From contig BDGG01000006.1 in the NCBI GenBank assembly GCA_001949185.1, positions 1,361,657 through 1,425,656 on the forward strand: 64,000 bases of DNA, read 5' to 3'. This DNA is from Ramazzottius varieornatus. Lineage: Eukaryota; Tardigrada; Eutardigrada; Parachela; Ramazzottiidae. Numbering within the stretch: the first letter of the stretch is position 1; each line of letters starts with the position of its first letter. The notes beneath the pieces are model-generated. The model did not search any database and was not told the origin of the DNA. It was given only the letters and a program-made list of their open reading frames with translations. A program made the translations under genes and the position numbers. Below are positions 11,144 through 23,100 of this stretch, piece by piece.

Positions 11144-13844
11144 ATGAAGGGGAAAGCTCTTAGTTTTTTTATTCTGCGCGGGCTGCTCGACCTGTGCCTT
11201 TCTTGGGCTCACACCGACCACGGTTCCTTGACACCGCAAATGAACATAATCATCCTGATTTTGGGCGAGGACCCCAACTATGGGTATTACTCCACGGCGC
11301 CCATGTACGATGTGGCCTTCCAACACGTTGGTCAAATATTTCCTGGTCTATTCGCTAACACCACGCGGCACGTCCTGTACAAGAAAAACGTGTTGGACTG
11401 TAGCTCTGCAGCCGCAAACATGGTGGAGCTGATGGGCCAAGTAGTCGCCAGAGTGGATCATTCTTCCGGTCCGACCGTCCTGTTTTCACCGGGCTGCAGC
11501 CTGGAAGTGGGACCTCTGGCTGATCTGGCTCGCGGTAGGTGCGACTAACCTTGTCATTATTTTAGCAAGAATCGCAAGAACAGAAGGACGTTTTCTTATT
11601 GCTTTTCAGAAATGGATCTTCTCCTGTTGGCCAGGTAAGCGAAGGCCTTATCTAAATTCGATTATCAGCACCTCTTTACCCATCTCTAAACCTCTATTCT
11701 GGTCGTGTTTCTAAGTCTGTCAGCATGCTAATCCTATATGGGTATAGTACCTCGTCGGATGTGGCTTTCATGAACAAGCAGCGCTTTCCCACCTTTGTCT
11801 CCTTCTGTCCCACGGGAAAAGGTGGCCAAGTGCCGGGTCTGATCCTCTTTCTGAAAAAGTACGGTTGGACTACCATCTCCGTTTTCTGCGAAGCATTGTC
11901 CAATTACTTCAATGTTGCGTCGGTCTTTGGCCTGCATTGTCGAGCTATCAAAAACTTATTGATAACGCCATCTTCGGGCTTCACTGTATATTATCAGGAC
12001 TTTGATTCTGTACGAAATTCCGGTCCAGATATTTTTCGCAACATGCTGCTTCGGGCACAGTTTCAGAGCCGAAGTAAGTTGCGTGGTGTACGAGCGCCAC
12101 TTCGGACGGTTTTCATCCTTATCAAATTGCAGTTGTTGTGGTGGAGTCACGCGAAGACATAATACGTCGGTTTATGGTATGTTTCATGTGGTCGCGATCG
12201 GCACACAAGTGCTATGATTTCTCTGGTTTTTGTCATTGTTTTTATAACTGTGAATCTGAGGTCTTGGTAGAAGGGGAACCGGGACAAATTTTGCGCCTGC
12301 CCTCGGAACCACTATGTTTTGTCACCTGTGATCTTTACTCTGCGGTACAGAAGCTAGCAGGTGTTTACTTTGCAGATTCAAGCGTATTTGCTGAATATGA
12401 CCAACGGAGACTACGTAAGCATGGACGAAGAAAGAGCAGTTCACACAACGAGCTTTATGTTTGGCTGGCTTTTGCAGATTTTCCTCTATCCAGAACCAAA
12501 CAAAATCCCATCCTACATCAGTCCGCTGGCTCAAACAGACGATCCTCTCGACCAGGTTCTGTCTGTGCAATGAAGCTCGCTGGTCCGCTGCGTCCAAGCT
12601 AATGGGATGTTCTATTATTGTATTGATAGTTTGCACCAGAAGCGTATAAAGTGTTAATCTTACTGCAATTCGCCGATTGGGAAAGTCCACAAACCGCCAA
12701 AATATTTCAACAAGTGGCCCAAAAATCAGCGGCAAATTACAATTATACCTATCGCCCGGACGAACTGGTAAACAACCTGAATGATATTATGCTATCGTTT
12801 ATGCACAATGGTTATAAATACCAAATAATAGCTAATGGTGGTACTGTATAGGTCAACGATGACTCGCTCGCTGCTTATGAAGCAGTCGACGCCTTTGCAA
12901 TGGTATGCACCTTGATCAATGTTGAACGCAACGGTGTTCTGCTGATCCATCCTAATTTACTGCCAGAGACACTCTACTTCGATCTACCGTAGGTCTTCCA
13001 GGAAATCATGTCTCTCAAACAACGGACAAGTACGGCCAACTTTCATCGACGTCTGATAAATCGAACATTCGTGACGAACACCAGGAACGTCACAATCGGG
13101 GCAGACGCCTATCGGCAAGTCAACACACTATTCCACCGGTTCGACCCACCGTCACAGAAATTTGAGGTACAGTAACCCTAGAAGACTTTCGCTGTTGTGA
13201 CTGATCTTCGCGGTATCTATGGATTTTTGGTGTTTAGACGGGATGGATCTACAATTCACCTGCAGCCCGAATCGAGACTGTCAACGTGGAAGTTGCCAAC
13301 AGATGGCACGGTCGCACTGATCCGCCGCCGGCTTTACCGCTTTGTGGGTTTTACGGTCAACTGTGCAAGGACGCTAACCTTGGACAGGAGACTTCCAAGT
13401 TGCTGGCTGGTGTAATCACCAGCATTTGTTTACTTGCAATATTCGTCGGTTCCGTCATCCACAGGTACGATCGTTTCTCCTGCAATGTACAGAAGAAAGT
13501 AAGGAAAGAAAGCTAATGATCACCTTCGTTTCTGAACGATACTTCTGTTGTAGGATATCTCGCTCAAATGCCTATGACAATGCGGGTGGACGACGTTGGT
13601 TGTTGGAAGGCACATGCCTTTTGCTTCGGGCAGACACCCGAAGTATGAGAAGAACAGGAGCAAGTTGGAGATGAGCAAGAACATAATGATTGTACCATCG
13701 CCCAAAGTTTTTCCGGCGATTTGTGTTATGGATCAGACTGGTTCCCTCTTGGTCAAACACTGTTCAAGTCATCTCGTATGCTTTTGGTCGTCCGTCGTAG
13801 AAATCACCACAAACGAACTGTTGTTTAAATCTGTTTCCATCTGA
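11144..13844 (+). CDS. ANF-domain receptor copy B, short cytoplasmic tail (NPR-C-like layout)
   Basis: Eleven exons in phase: 11144-11534, 11610-11634 (25 nt), 11748-12073, 12133-12176, 12376-12414, 12478-12555, 12630-12767, 12852-12902, 12993-13166, 13238-13464 and 13634-13844. Signal peptide MKGKALSFFILRGLLDLCLS; ANF ligand-binding domain with ILILGEDPNYGYYSTAPMYD, FSPGCSLEVGPLADLA, YGWTTISVFCE and AYLLNMTNGDY; Cys pair PLCGFYGQLC before the TM helix (LLAGVITSICLLAIFVGSVI). The chosen tail exon follows a pyrimidine-rich TTTTGCTTCGGGCAG acceptor and begins HPKYEKNRSKLEMSK, reminiscent of the basic juxtamembrane segment of membrane guanylyl cyclases. An alternative acceptor near 13553 gives a different 40-residue tail ending at 13674. 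Neither model leads to a kinase-homology or cyclase domain before the convergent gene at 13.9 kb. The layout therefore matches clearance-type natriuretic peptide receptors; ligand and signalling are unknown. Confidence 0.75.
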
Positions 13845-13849
13845 ATAAT

Positions 13850-13855
13850 TTTATT
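13850..13855 (-). promoter_or_regulatory. AATAAA polyadenylation signal for the minus-strand gene
   Basis: The plus-strand TTTATT at 13850-13855 reads AATAAA on the minus strand, about 50 nt beyond the stop codon at 13902 and only a few bases from the end of convergent receptor copy B. The two 3' ends therefore nearly overlap. Confidence 0.5.
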
Positions 13856-13901
13856 TCTGCATCCGCACAACGCAATTGCAAAAACCGCCAAACAGTTCTT
13901 G

Positions 13902-14820
13902 TTATTCAAACTCATTCAGATGTTCTCTTGATTTTTCCGTGTGCCACCAGCCTTCACCGGCTTGCTCTGGTGCGAGCATGGCTAAGCTAGGGGAATTTAC
14001 ATCAAAGTCATCAAGGCTGCTACATTTGCACATTCCCTTTCCTTCGATACAGTAACAACAATGATAACTGTTCCGTATTTGCGAGTCGGTAGGGTTAAGA
14101 TCGTGATGACTGGCAGCAGAGACGAAGTCGGATTTGTGAGGGCCTAAGAGTTGACCGTTGTTGTCCGAAGCGGCCACGGAGCCACCTCGCGGGGGACACG
14201 CTGCGCCAGAGTTATTTCGGTATCTCTGTAGAACCTGAGGTCGGTTGGCTGCGCGGGATGAATCTGAAATACGTCTGGTTCCGGTATCCTTACCTTGAGC
14301 ACCGGCGCCAGCGTTTCCCGTTATCGCCTGTCAGAATAGCTGTTTATAAGCATCGTCTAAATCCGGGGCAGAATAGATAAGGCTGGATGCAGTATTATGT
14401 TGAATGCTAGTATACGTATTACTGTAGGTGGAACTAGAACGTGGAAGTAGCATTCAGACGATAGGTGGCGCTCCTTCGATTTAAGACACTGATCGACCGG
14501 AAATCCAACATTGCCAAACTTGGTGGTAAATCATAATTTACGTGCCTCTGAAAACTTACATCTTTCTGCCGGTTAAAGTAATCCGCTGCGTAACAGATAA
14601 ATTCATTCGGGTCTCCTGGAATGTGGTCCCTGTACAAGTACGAAGACAGCGCGTCGGACAACGAGTGAACCAAAGTGAAAGTGTATTGTAACGATAAAGC
14701 CTAAACGTTCGCACTAGGTATCGTTTTGACGTACATGATGAAGCTCCTGACAAAGGCTTTGAGTTCTTGGTCGACCGCTCTAGGCAGCGCAACGGACGGA
14801 ATTTTGCCTTTGTCCGACAT
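13902..14820 (-). CDS. Unidentified protein with possible RIIa/Dpy-30-like motif and Cys-rich tail
   Basis: Two exons join in phase: 14700-14560 (donor GATGTAAGT) and 14327-13902 (acceptor TTCTGACAG). The first encodes LVHSLSDALSSYLYRDH followed by PNEFICYAADYFNRQKD, which resembles the two short helices of RIIa/Dpy-30 docking domains (compare the pattern D..EFA..YF). The second encodes a polar region, a Cys cluster (YHCCYC...MCKC) and a C terminus rich in Glu (SREHLNEFE). Upstream, 14820-14704 continues in the same frame, starting MSDKGKIPSVALPRAVDQEL, but TAG at 14701-14703 separates it from the rest. A 30-nt intron (GTCAAA..TTTAG) would remove the stop but would be extremely short. The gene is real in my view; the domain call is tentative. 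Confidence 0.55.
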
Positions 14821-17800
14821 CTTTGAGAAAGCACGGCAAGAGAAGGGTACGAGTTCCAAGCGTTGGATCGGCCAAATTACTACAGCCAAGGAGACGATAA
14901 AGTATTACAAAGAATTTTACAGTAACGGACACTCGACACGTCAGCCGAGAAGAAAGTTAAAAGGATCGATAAAGGTAGCCATTAGTATCCAAGTGGAGTG
15001 AACGAAAAGGTCATTGTAGGGGTCAAGTTGTGCATACAAGAGGGCGATTTTCAAAGGGAAGCGAGAATGAAAAGGCTAGAAATGGGAAAAGGTACTCGGC
15101 GGTGCTGCAGCGGAATGTCCCTCTCATTACGTCCGTTCTTTGTGACGGTAAGGACAGGAAACGCTATGACTAGCACCAGTACAGTGGGAGAAACACCATC
15201 AGGGGAATTCCTGTGCGGGAGTTGTAAACAGCTCTTGTTTGACTTTGTGTTTCTAGCTTTATGAGCTCGCTACGAGATACATAATCGTGGCAATGGTAGT
15301 AAACCAGGCACCCAGGAGCTTCTATTTCCTAGTCGAATGGTGCTAGGTTACATGACAGGTTACCTCATTCACTGAAATTCACGTGAAAGAAGAAACCGCG
15401 TGACGTCAAGGTATTTGGAGTGTAAAGGATCGACCGGGGCCACATGCATACTCTAGGCGCGTGAATTTCGAAAAACTTTCTCATGGCCAAGGCTGCTAGG
15501 ATTTACACTAGAAGTGTTGATTACAGGAAGACGTGCGCGGCGTTGCATTGTAGCCTCGGTATCTTCGCCACAGCGTGGTTCAGTCGCTGTACCAAAGACC
15601 GTGAAAACAAATGGATCATTTCCCCATAATTAAAGAACCACTTCCTTCTCCGTTATCCGTATGTGTGCAGTACGACTTTTGCACTTAAATATCCCACCAG
15701 GCCGTCGCGGTTCTCACGCAATTTTCTTGTCGCTTGGCTGGAATCTACCCAGCGAACCTCATTATTACATCGATCGTGGTGTGGCAGTATACAAAGCCTA
15801 CATTCCGGCTGTCTTTTATTGCCATACGACAAGAGGTCCAACCGGATCCCCTCTTATTATTCGCGGTCGCAGCTGGCAACACTAGGAAAAACCAGCGAAA
15901 AGATTTTGCATAACGATTTTTTGAAGAGATGGGTTAAAGTTTTTTTCGGTTTTATATATAGGTACGTTGCCGATGCTTCCTGTAAGCATAGAACGTTATA
16001 GAACGACGGAATATTATGTTTCGGCTATAGTCTGGTGTGTCTTTTTTCACCGCTTGAGGACAGATGGGTAGACTTTACATATGGGATGACGATCGTCGAT
16101 CGGAGTCAGGCTGACAGTTATTGTGTGTTTAAGACTTTTTGCCACTCGAGGTCTCGGCAAATATTTACCCATAATACTTGGCGTGATTACTGCTCCAGAT
16201 TAACGCTGCCCCGATTCCTCGAAGATAAGCCTTCTCTCCAGATTCTAAAACAACAACACAATCGACTTCTTTATGAAACCATACAGCCACTGAATCGTAC
16301 CACTACTTTACGGTACAAACCTGCTCGAGCAGTGAGAGGAATCAAGCTATTCCGTTAGGACTATCCCTGCTAATTAGCTTTGCACCTTGCTGGGATAATC
16401 CGGCTACTGCATTATAACAAACACGCCCGACTGATTAAGAATAAGCGACCACCGCTATGGCGGCCTTCTGTTGCGTCCACAGGCGTGATCCTGGAGATCT
16501 CTAAGTTGCTGTACCGTGAAAAGCGTGCTGTGTATCGTTGTGCGCAATGTGGACTACTTGTTACGCCGCCATTCTCCTCGTCGGCTCTCTGGATAGGGAC
16601 GATGAGAGAGAGAGAGAACGGACGAGCCATACGGTGTAGTTAGCGCTTGAAAAGCGAAAAGTCCAACTCTCAGCCTAAAGTCCAATACGGTCGAGCAGAC
16701 TATCACAATGTGTGCTTAACAGAGCGAGCCAGATCGCTTCCTGTCGCATCACTCCTCCACGCCCACTTTATTCGACGCGTTCCGGTAGCTGGCCCAGTTC
16801 TTGGGCTAGAGGAAAAACCTCCTGTAACAAAGGAAAAGATTTCGCTTGGTCATTCCACATCTGCATACGAGAATGCGTCCAAAGTATTTTGGGCTGGATT
16901 TGGCCTTTTATGACATCAAGTTGTTCAAAATATCAAACTGTACCAAAGGTTCAATTTGGGGCACTTTCGGGCGGTAATGAAGACCAAACGATTGGCTAAA
17001 AAAATGGAGATCATTTATCGAAAATCACAGGGGTTTTAGGGGCTAGTCTTACTGTCAGCAGTTCAGCTGAAGACGCGCACCAGCAAGCACTTCCGGTGCA
17101 TATCGTCTGTTGGCTACTGGTAATTGATTGGTTGATTAAATTTGGCTGCACATTGCGTATTTCGACCAGTGCGCGTGCCGATTAGTCCGCCACATAGATT
17201 TTCAACACTTTCAGTTACCTCCTTGTAACTTTTGACCTGTGGTCAGAATCCAATTCTGAGTTCAGATTCGTGTTTCTCAAGGTCTGTTTGACATAGGTGC
17301 ATCTCCGGCTAAAGCTTTTTTTTGGGGTCCGAGAACATTAGAACGTTTTCCTGAACCATTGGGTCAGACCTGCTTTGGACGCGTTCTCGTATTGTGTTGT
17401 TATCCTTTCGTTTCAGAACTGATACAAAAGTGTCCCGCATTTTAGCCAAAAACCGAGAAGCCACAATCACAGTACTTGTACTATTGGTTGTTTTAATTTT
17501 CATAGAACATAATAGCGAAGTCAGAGTTTTGCTCAGTCCTGAAAATTTGGTGGGTCAACTTCAGAATTCATGAGTTGTTTATTTGAGCCAGTTCCGGTAT
17601 TGAGCTGTTGTTTTTCGATCTGTCTTTGGTCACACTGTGCTGTCACTCAACATAGTTTGCCTGTTTGAGCTTTGACTTTGCCGTATAGATGATAGAATTG
17701 AAATTCGTTGGTGGTTGACCCATTGCTAAACTGGACCAACTCATGCAAACGTTTTCTTGCCGGTACTGTTTATGTCCATGTGGTTGACTTGAGTGCCGAG

Positions 17801-20084
17801 GCCGCCGCAAGCCTCCAGAGACGACCACAGGTCTCTGAAGGGGCCTCTCTCCCACTGTCCGCTCTGTGATCAAAATGAGCGTCGAACACTGCTTCCATGA
17901 TTGGGTATTGTGGGCGATTGCGGCTTGTGTTGAATATTCCCCATAACACTTTTGATCTGACGAGTTTATGCGATATCATGTGGCTGTCTCGATCCAGCTC
18001 TAAACCCAGCTCTAAACCCAGTTCCAACTATGCCGGTACGTATGCTGGAAACGTGTGTGCACAGCACTTGTCAGCATCTCTAAGCTTAAGGTCATTCGCG
18101 TTACCGCATACAGTATAAAGACATGGTCGGTAAATCTGAAGTACGGGCTCATGAAAACCGATTTTAAGTCAGTGGAAAATGGGAGGCTAGTTTTTGCTGG
18201 CTTTCATTGGATCAGAAGAACCCACAGTTGGTGGGCAAGGATTTTCTTACAGAATAATCTTGATGGTCATTAATTCCGATTGGAAGAATTTGCCGCCATG
18301 CTGTCACATCCACTTTGCGGTGTTTTTGTTTGACGCTACAGGAGTCGTTGCAGTTTGGGCGGTTGGTTTTTGAGGTCTTCTGCTGCTTTACGCTAACAGT
18401 GTTTTACTGTGAAAGAGGAAATGGAAGGCATGTCGGAAATCGATGGACGATGATGTAAGGCGTGTTTATGGGCGAATGATTGGGAGCAGTGGTATGGCGA
18501 GCGAGCCCTGGGAATTACTCTGCAGTGTACTAGTCACATCACTTCACTGTGATCATTTTACGTGCATGTTACTCTTGGGTAAACTGGATGAAAGAGCGGC
18601 CACAAACTTCACTGTTTGAAAGTACTGCGTGTTTGATAAAGCTTCCTTTTTTGTTTTAGCCCCATCGAGTTGAAGTAATGCTTGTGTTGCGTGAAGGAAG
18701 CTCATTTGCCAATCATGACACATTGTGCGCCTTGTAATGGCGGATCACGTCCGTGTTCTCACCTGCTTCCTAATTACGCTAATGACATGCTTGATGATTC
18801 TTCCACCGGATTTCGCGTGCGTTGGCCCTAATCCCAGTTGAGCTATAACGGAATAGATCTTTTGGAAGAAAGAAACGCGGACTGAAGGAGGTTTGGTACG
18901 TCTTACGGTCTACACATCTCCCTAAGTTTCCGTCACTGTGCACACCGCACTGCGTTTACTATACTTCTTCCTTGTTTTTCTCACGTCAAGAATGCAGTTA
19001 TTTGGCTAAATGATGTTGGTAGTGGATGTGTCTGGTCATCCAAGCTACTTTGATTACGGGTTCGCCTGTCGCGAGTTTTTGCGTTAGAAAATCTGAAAAT
19101 GACTGGTAGTAGGACAGGTGTAAATACTCAGAATATCTACTCATTTGATGCTGAAATGCCGGGGTTCATGCTATTCGTTTCCTGGGCGGCATCGTAAAGA
19201 AACGCTGTGATCCACGAGGTTGCTGGGTCGTGGATTAGACGAGATTTCCAGTGTGGATAATTATGGTTCACCGGAAACCCTACAATCCTTTGTGGATCCC
19301 GGTACAGTCACAAAACTGGGTGTACTGAGATCCCGGAGCACACCCTTGTGTAGCACAGCTGAGAATCAAACCTATGGATTAAGTACAGTAAGACAGCCCG
19401 ACTGTGTACATGTGGAATAAGAGCGAAAAATCCGGACAGGTATCGGATCAAGTAAAATTCGAAGTACAAAGCCCAGTCGTCTTTTTTAGCTGAGGAATAA
19501 AGTAAATAGTATATTTATGCAGAATAAACTGGGAGGCCGTAAGCAGGCAGGATAAAGTAGTCTGCAGGCCCGTGTTTACGGCGTGTGGTGCGGAGACGTG
19601 TCACATCCGGCATCCTACGGTTTCCGGCTGACGTCCCGCTGGGTCCTGCGCACTAAGGGACCATTGTTTTGCCTAAATACGCCTGCTCCTTGTCACATTA
19701 CGCAAAGTACAGGTCTTTGAAGCTTCGACACGCGTACGGAGGAGGAGAAATGCACTTTATGGATTTGCCGGGGAAGGCAAACGATCATAAAGCGATAAAA
19801 GCCCAAATTCCTGTTGGCGTTAAACAAATTAGATTAACCACCGCAATTGCTACTGCCTAAAAGCGATACAACTCCACCTCAATCAACAAAAATTATCTTC
19901 TAATTATTGAACCCACACATCAGCTTGGGGTGGTCGATCTCTTTTTTTAAGCACTGTGTCTATGCTACTGTGTTTGTTGTTTACCGGCTTTTTCCTAATT
20001 CCGTTCTGACATGGTCTCGCGGAATCTTATTCGACTTGTTTCATGTCTAAAAATTTTTCTTACCCCTTCTACATTCTTTTTTCA
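14821..20084. other. Gene-poor 5.2-kb stretch before neurexin
   Basis: No open frame here has a recognisable domain or a plausible splice partner. Small features seen: a GA microsatellite at 16604-16616 and two copies of AGCTCTAAACCCAGC-like sequence at 17997-18022. The neurexin promoter and 5' non-coding exon should lie here, because the coding exon is preceded by an acceptor at 20085, but I could not place them. Confidence 0.45.
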
Positions 20085-20110
20085 GATACCTGACTGATCG
20101 GAAATTAAAG

Positions 20111-23100
20111 ATGGCGATCTGGAAGAGGAGGCTGAAGTTAGACGACTTATATCGGGCACTGCTTTTTTCCGTATATTGTTCCTCGGCTCTGATTCATGCA
20201 GAAAATCTGGACCAAACATCTTCCAAGAGAGAAAGCTTATTAAAATTTATATTCAGTGGAGAAGATGGGTCATTCGCCCAGTTGAGCGATTGGCCTCTCA
20301 CCACTGGTCCCTCCAGCATTAACTGGACGCTAAGCTTGGATTTCCGGACAAATATTTCATCAGGCGTATTGCTGTACGCTTCGGCAACGAGAGGCACCGC
20401 TAACACCTATGCCGGACAAAGCCACTCCACTTTCCTCCAGCTACGCCTCATCGCCTCCCAACTTGAACTTTCCATTAAAACAGCCGACCATGTGGAAAGT
20501 AAACAGCACCACCACTCTCACAAAAAAGGTTCCATTACTCCACCGGAAAACAACGTCCCAGAAAGCTTCCAAAACATCGTGCTGAAAGTGGGCATACACC
20601 TGAACAACAATCAGTGGCACACTATCCTGGCCAGGAAAAAAACCAACATTATTGAACTTTGCTTGCAAACCATCGGCGATATCTCAAGCGAGGACGTTTG
20701 TGAGTCCACAACGATGGCTTCAACGGACAATATCTTCCGGACCAATTCCGGCGAACATCTTCGAGTTTTCCTCGGCGGACTACCGTTGAACTACTCCACG
20801 CATTTCAGCGTGCTGGCGAACCCTTCTGTTGTTTTCGAACCGCGCATCAGAGGAGAAATCCGTAATGTGGAATATTCTGGATCAAGGAAGTTCGGAAGGA
20901 CAGTGGTCAGTAAAAGCGGAGCGGTGGTCGCAGAACGGATGCCGGCGTTGTGTGAACAAGGTACGGGGGTGACCAGTAGTAACTAAGCGTGAAGGGGGAA
21001 GAGCTCAGTGGCAATGGTCATAATGAGGCCAGAAATCAATCAGTGCTAGTCACACTTGTCAAAGGAAGCCAGAAGAGGACAGCTAACATGCGTTGAGTAA
21101 TGCGTTATCTCATTCGGCCATATTGCTTGTTGTATTGTGTATCCCGGTACAAACCATGATGGGTTTCATACGGTAGACATGTTTGCTTTCCAAAGTGGAA
21201 CCCAAAGTGAGAAATCGTGTTTTTAGTATGCGTGGCAAATTTATGAGCAACGAAAGTGTGAAGTGAGTTTATAACCAGGGTAATTAGTTACGCTTCACCC
21301 AGTCGTCCCAGATCTACGGAGAACTTCAGGCAACACGTTCCGAAACAACACCGTCCGGAAACTACATATATCTTCGGAAAGCATAGACTTTTCGAAGATG
21401 GTTTTCGGGGAAGATTTTTGAGGTGTTGTAGCTTGGGCGTATATGAAAATATAGGCAGCTAGTACCTCTTATCTAACATCCCAAATTCCAATGGACAGAG
21501 TAAATATGGTGGGATAAGGGCTACTCAGAGGAACGTAGATAGTTGGAGATGTAAGACGACTTGGGATGTTAGTCAATTTGTCATCACGGAGAATGGACAA
21601 TTTGATAATGAGGTATTAGCATAACAAATTAGAGTAATGTGTCTGTGCTTGATCAGTTGAGACGGGGTTAAGCTCTGCACTGCAAATGCCTCATAATTAT
21701 GGATTATCGTTCTTCCGCATATCCGTCCCAATTCCGCACTTCGACCGCGTACCCATTGCGTAGTACTGTAGGGTTCCTCGTTGACTTACTTGGGCAAGAA
21801 AGGCCGGAGATATTTCCATCAACTCAACGAGAATTCTTCTGCAATTACGATTTTTCATATTCTGAGAACTAGAGCTGAGAGTCTTGCAAACGTATATAAC
21901 TGATCAAAATTCTGTAATTGGCTAGGAAATTTTTCAGCTCCGTGGCTGACGAGAGGTTGTGAAGCAGGTTGGCGTTTCAAGAGATTGCATGTGGACTGTT
22001 ATTGTAGAAAATAGCAGGGAGAGTAGCATGTTTGTAGTGTCAAAACTACAGTGCGATAATCATATTGGAGCACTACTTGATGCCTAAAGTAAACATCAAC
22101 ACTTTGCGCAAAATATCTCGGAAATGCCTCTATCGAGCTACTGATGGCGAAGACCTATTTTCCGCCTTACACTCTGGGTTTTGCTCCCGACGTTCAGGCC
22201 CCCAACCATTATCGTACCATCGGCACTTCAACTTCCGATGGCCTGAATATTCTGCCCATGAATTATTTTTCTCTTCTCGAAACTGCTCAAAGATGTCGCA
22301 CTACCTTGCCGCAGGAGTTTAAAGTGTGCCCACTCGTATTATACAAAAAGCTTAAAATCTCTCGCACGGTTACTTGTTCGAAGGACAAGCCATTCTTCGG
22401 AGAATTGCGGATATCGTGGCCAAGAAGAACAGTAAGGAAATTCGGTACGATGTAAGGGCTAGCTTTCAAGGGATTTGGTTACAGCATTGCGGTGTGCCCA
22501 TGCGCGACTGATCCGTTTCAGACTTACCGAGCGCTGAAAAGTAGCCACTTTTTGATCTAATAATATTTGCTGCTCACATGGAATCTGGCCATAGTTCAAA
22601 CTCATAAAGAAGACTGGTCAATGGCATATGTCTACACATAAGAGACATGGCAGAACGAACAAAGGGAGATGCGTGTCGGATAGTTGGGCGGATGGGTATC
22701 CCGGCTCTAATCCGAGGCACGCTTCATTAGGTGCATTCTGAGCAGAATGGCAATATGGCTGCTGCTTTGCATAGAGAAGACCCTTTCCAAATCACTGCCG
22801 GTCATCGCATCAGCGACTCAATAATGCGCTCTAATTATTCATTTCTAGCCTTTTGTATGGCATGTTTCGTATCCGAAACTATATATGACCATCGCCGGAG
22901 GGATGAATAGCGCCGCTGATATGAATCTCGGGTGTACCACAGGCATTCATGGCTGGTGCTTATCAACTTTACTGATTTGACCCAGTACCGCTAATTACAC
23001 CATACAGAAAACTAGCGTACGCTTCAGAAGATTGCAGCAAACTCCAGAACCTACAAAACATCGTAGGAAGATGTTCCAGTCCCATGACTTCTTGTTTTGA

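Noticed and set aside
13553-13674. Alternative last exon of receptor copy B ending at 13674
   Set aside because: It fits in phase, but the acceptor at 13633 has a better pyrimidine tract and its product resembles a juxtamembrane segment. Kept only as an alternative in the gene entry.
22144-22455. 103-codon plus-strand frame in neurexin intron 1
   Set aside because: Checked as a possible EGF1 exon; it has no EGF cysteine spacing and no suitable splice sites.
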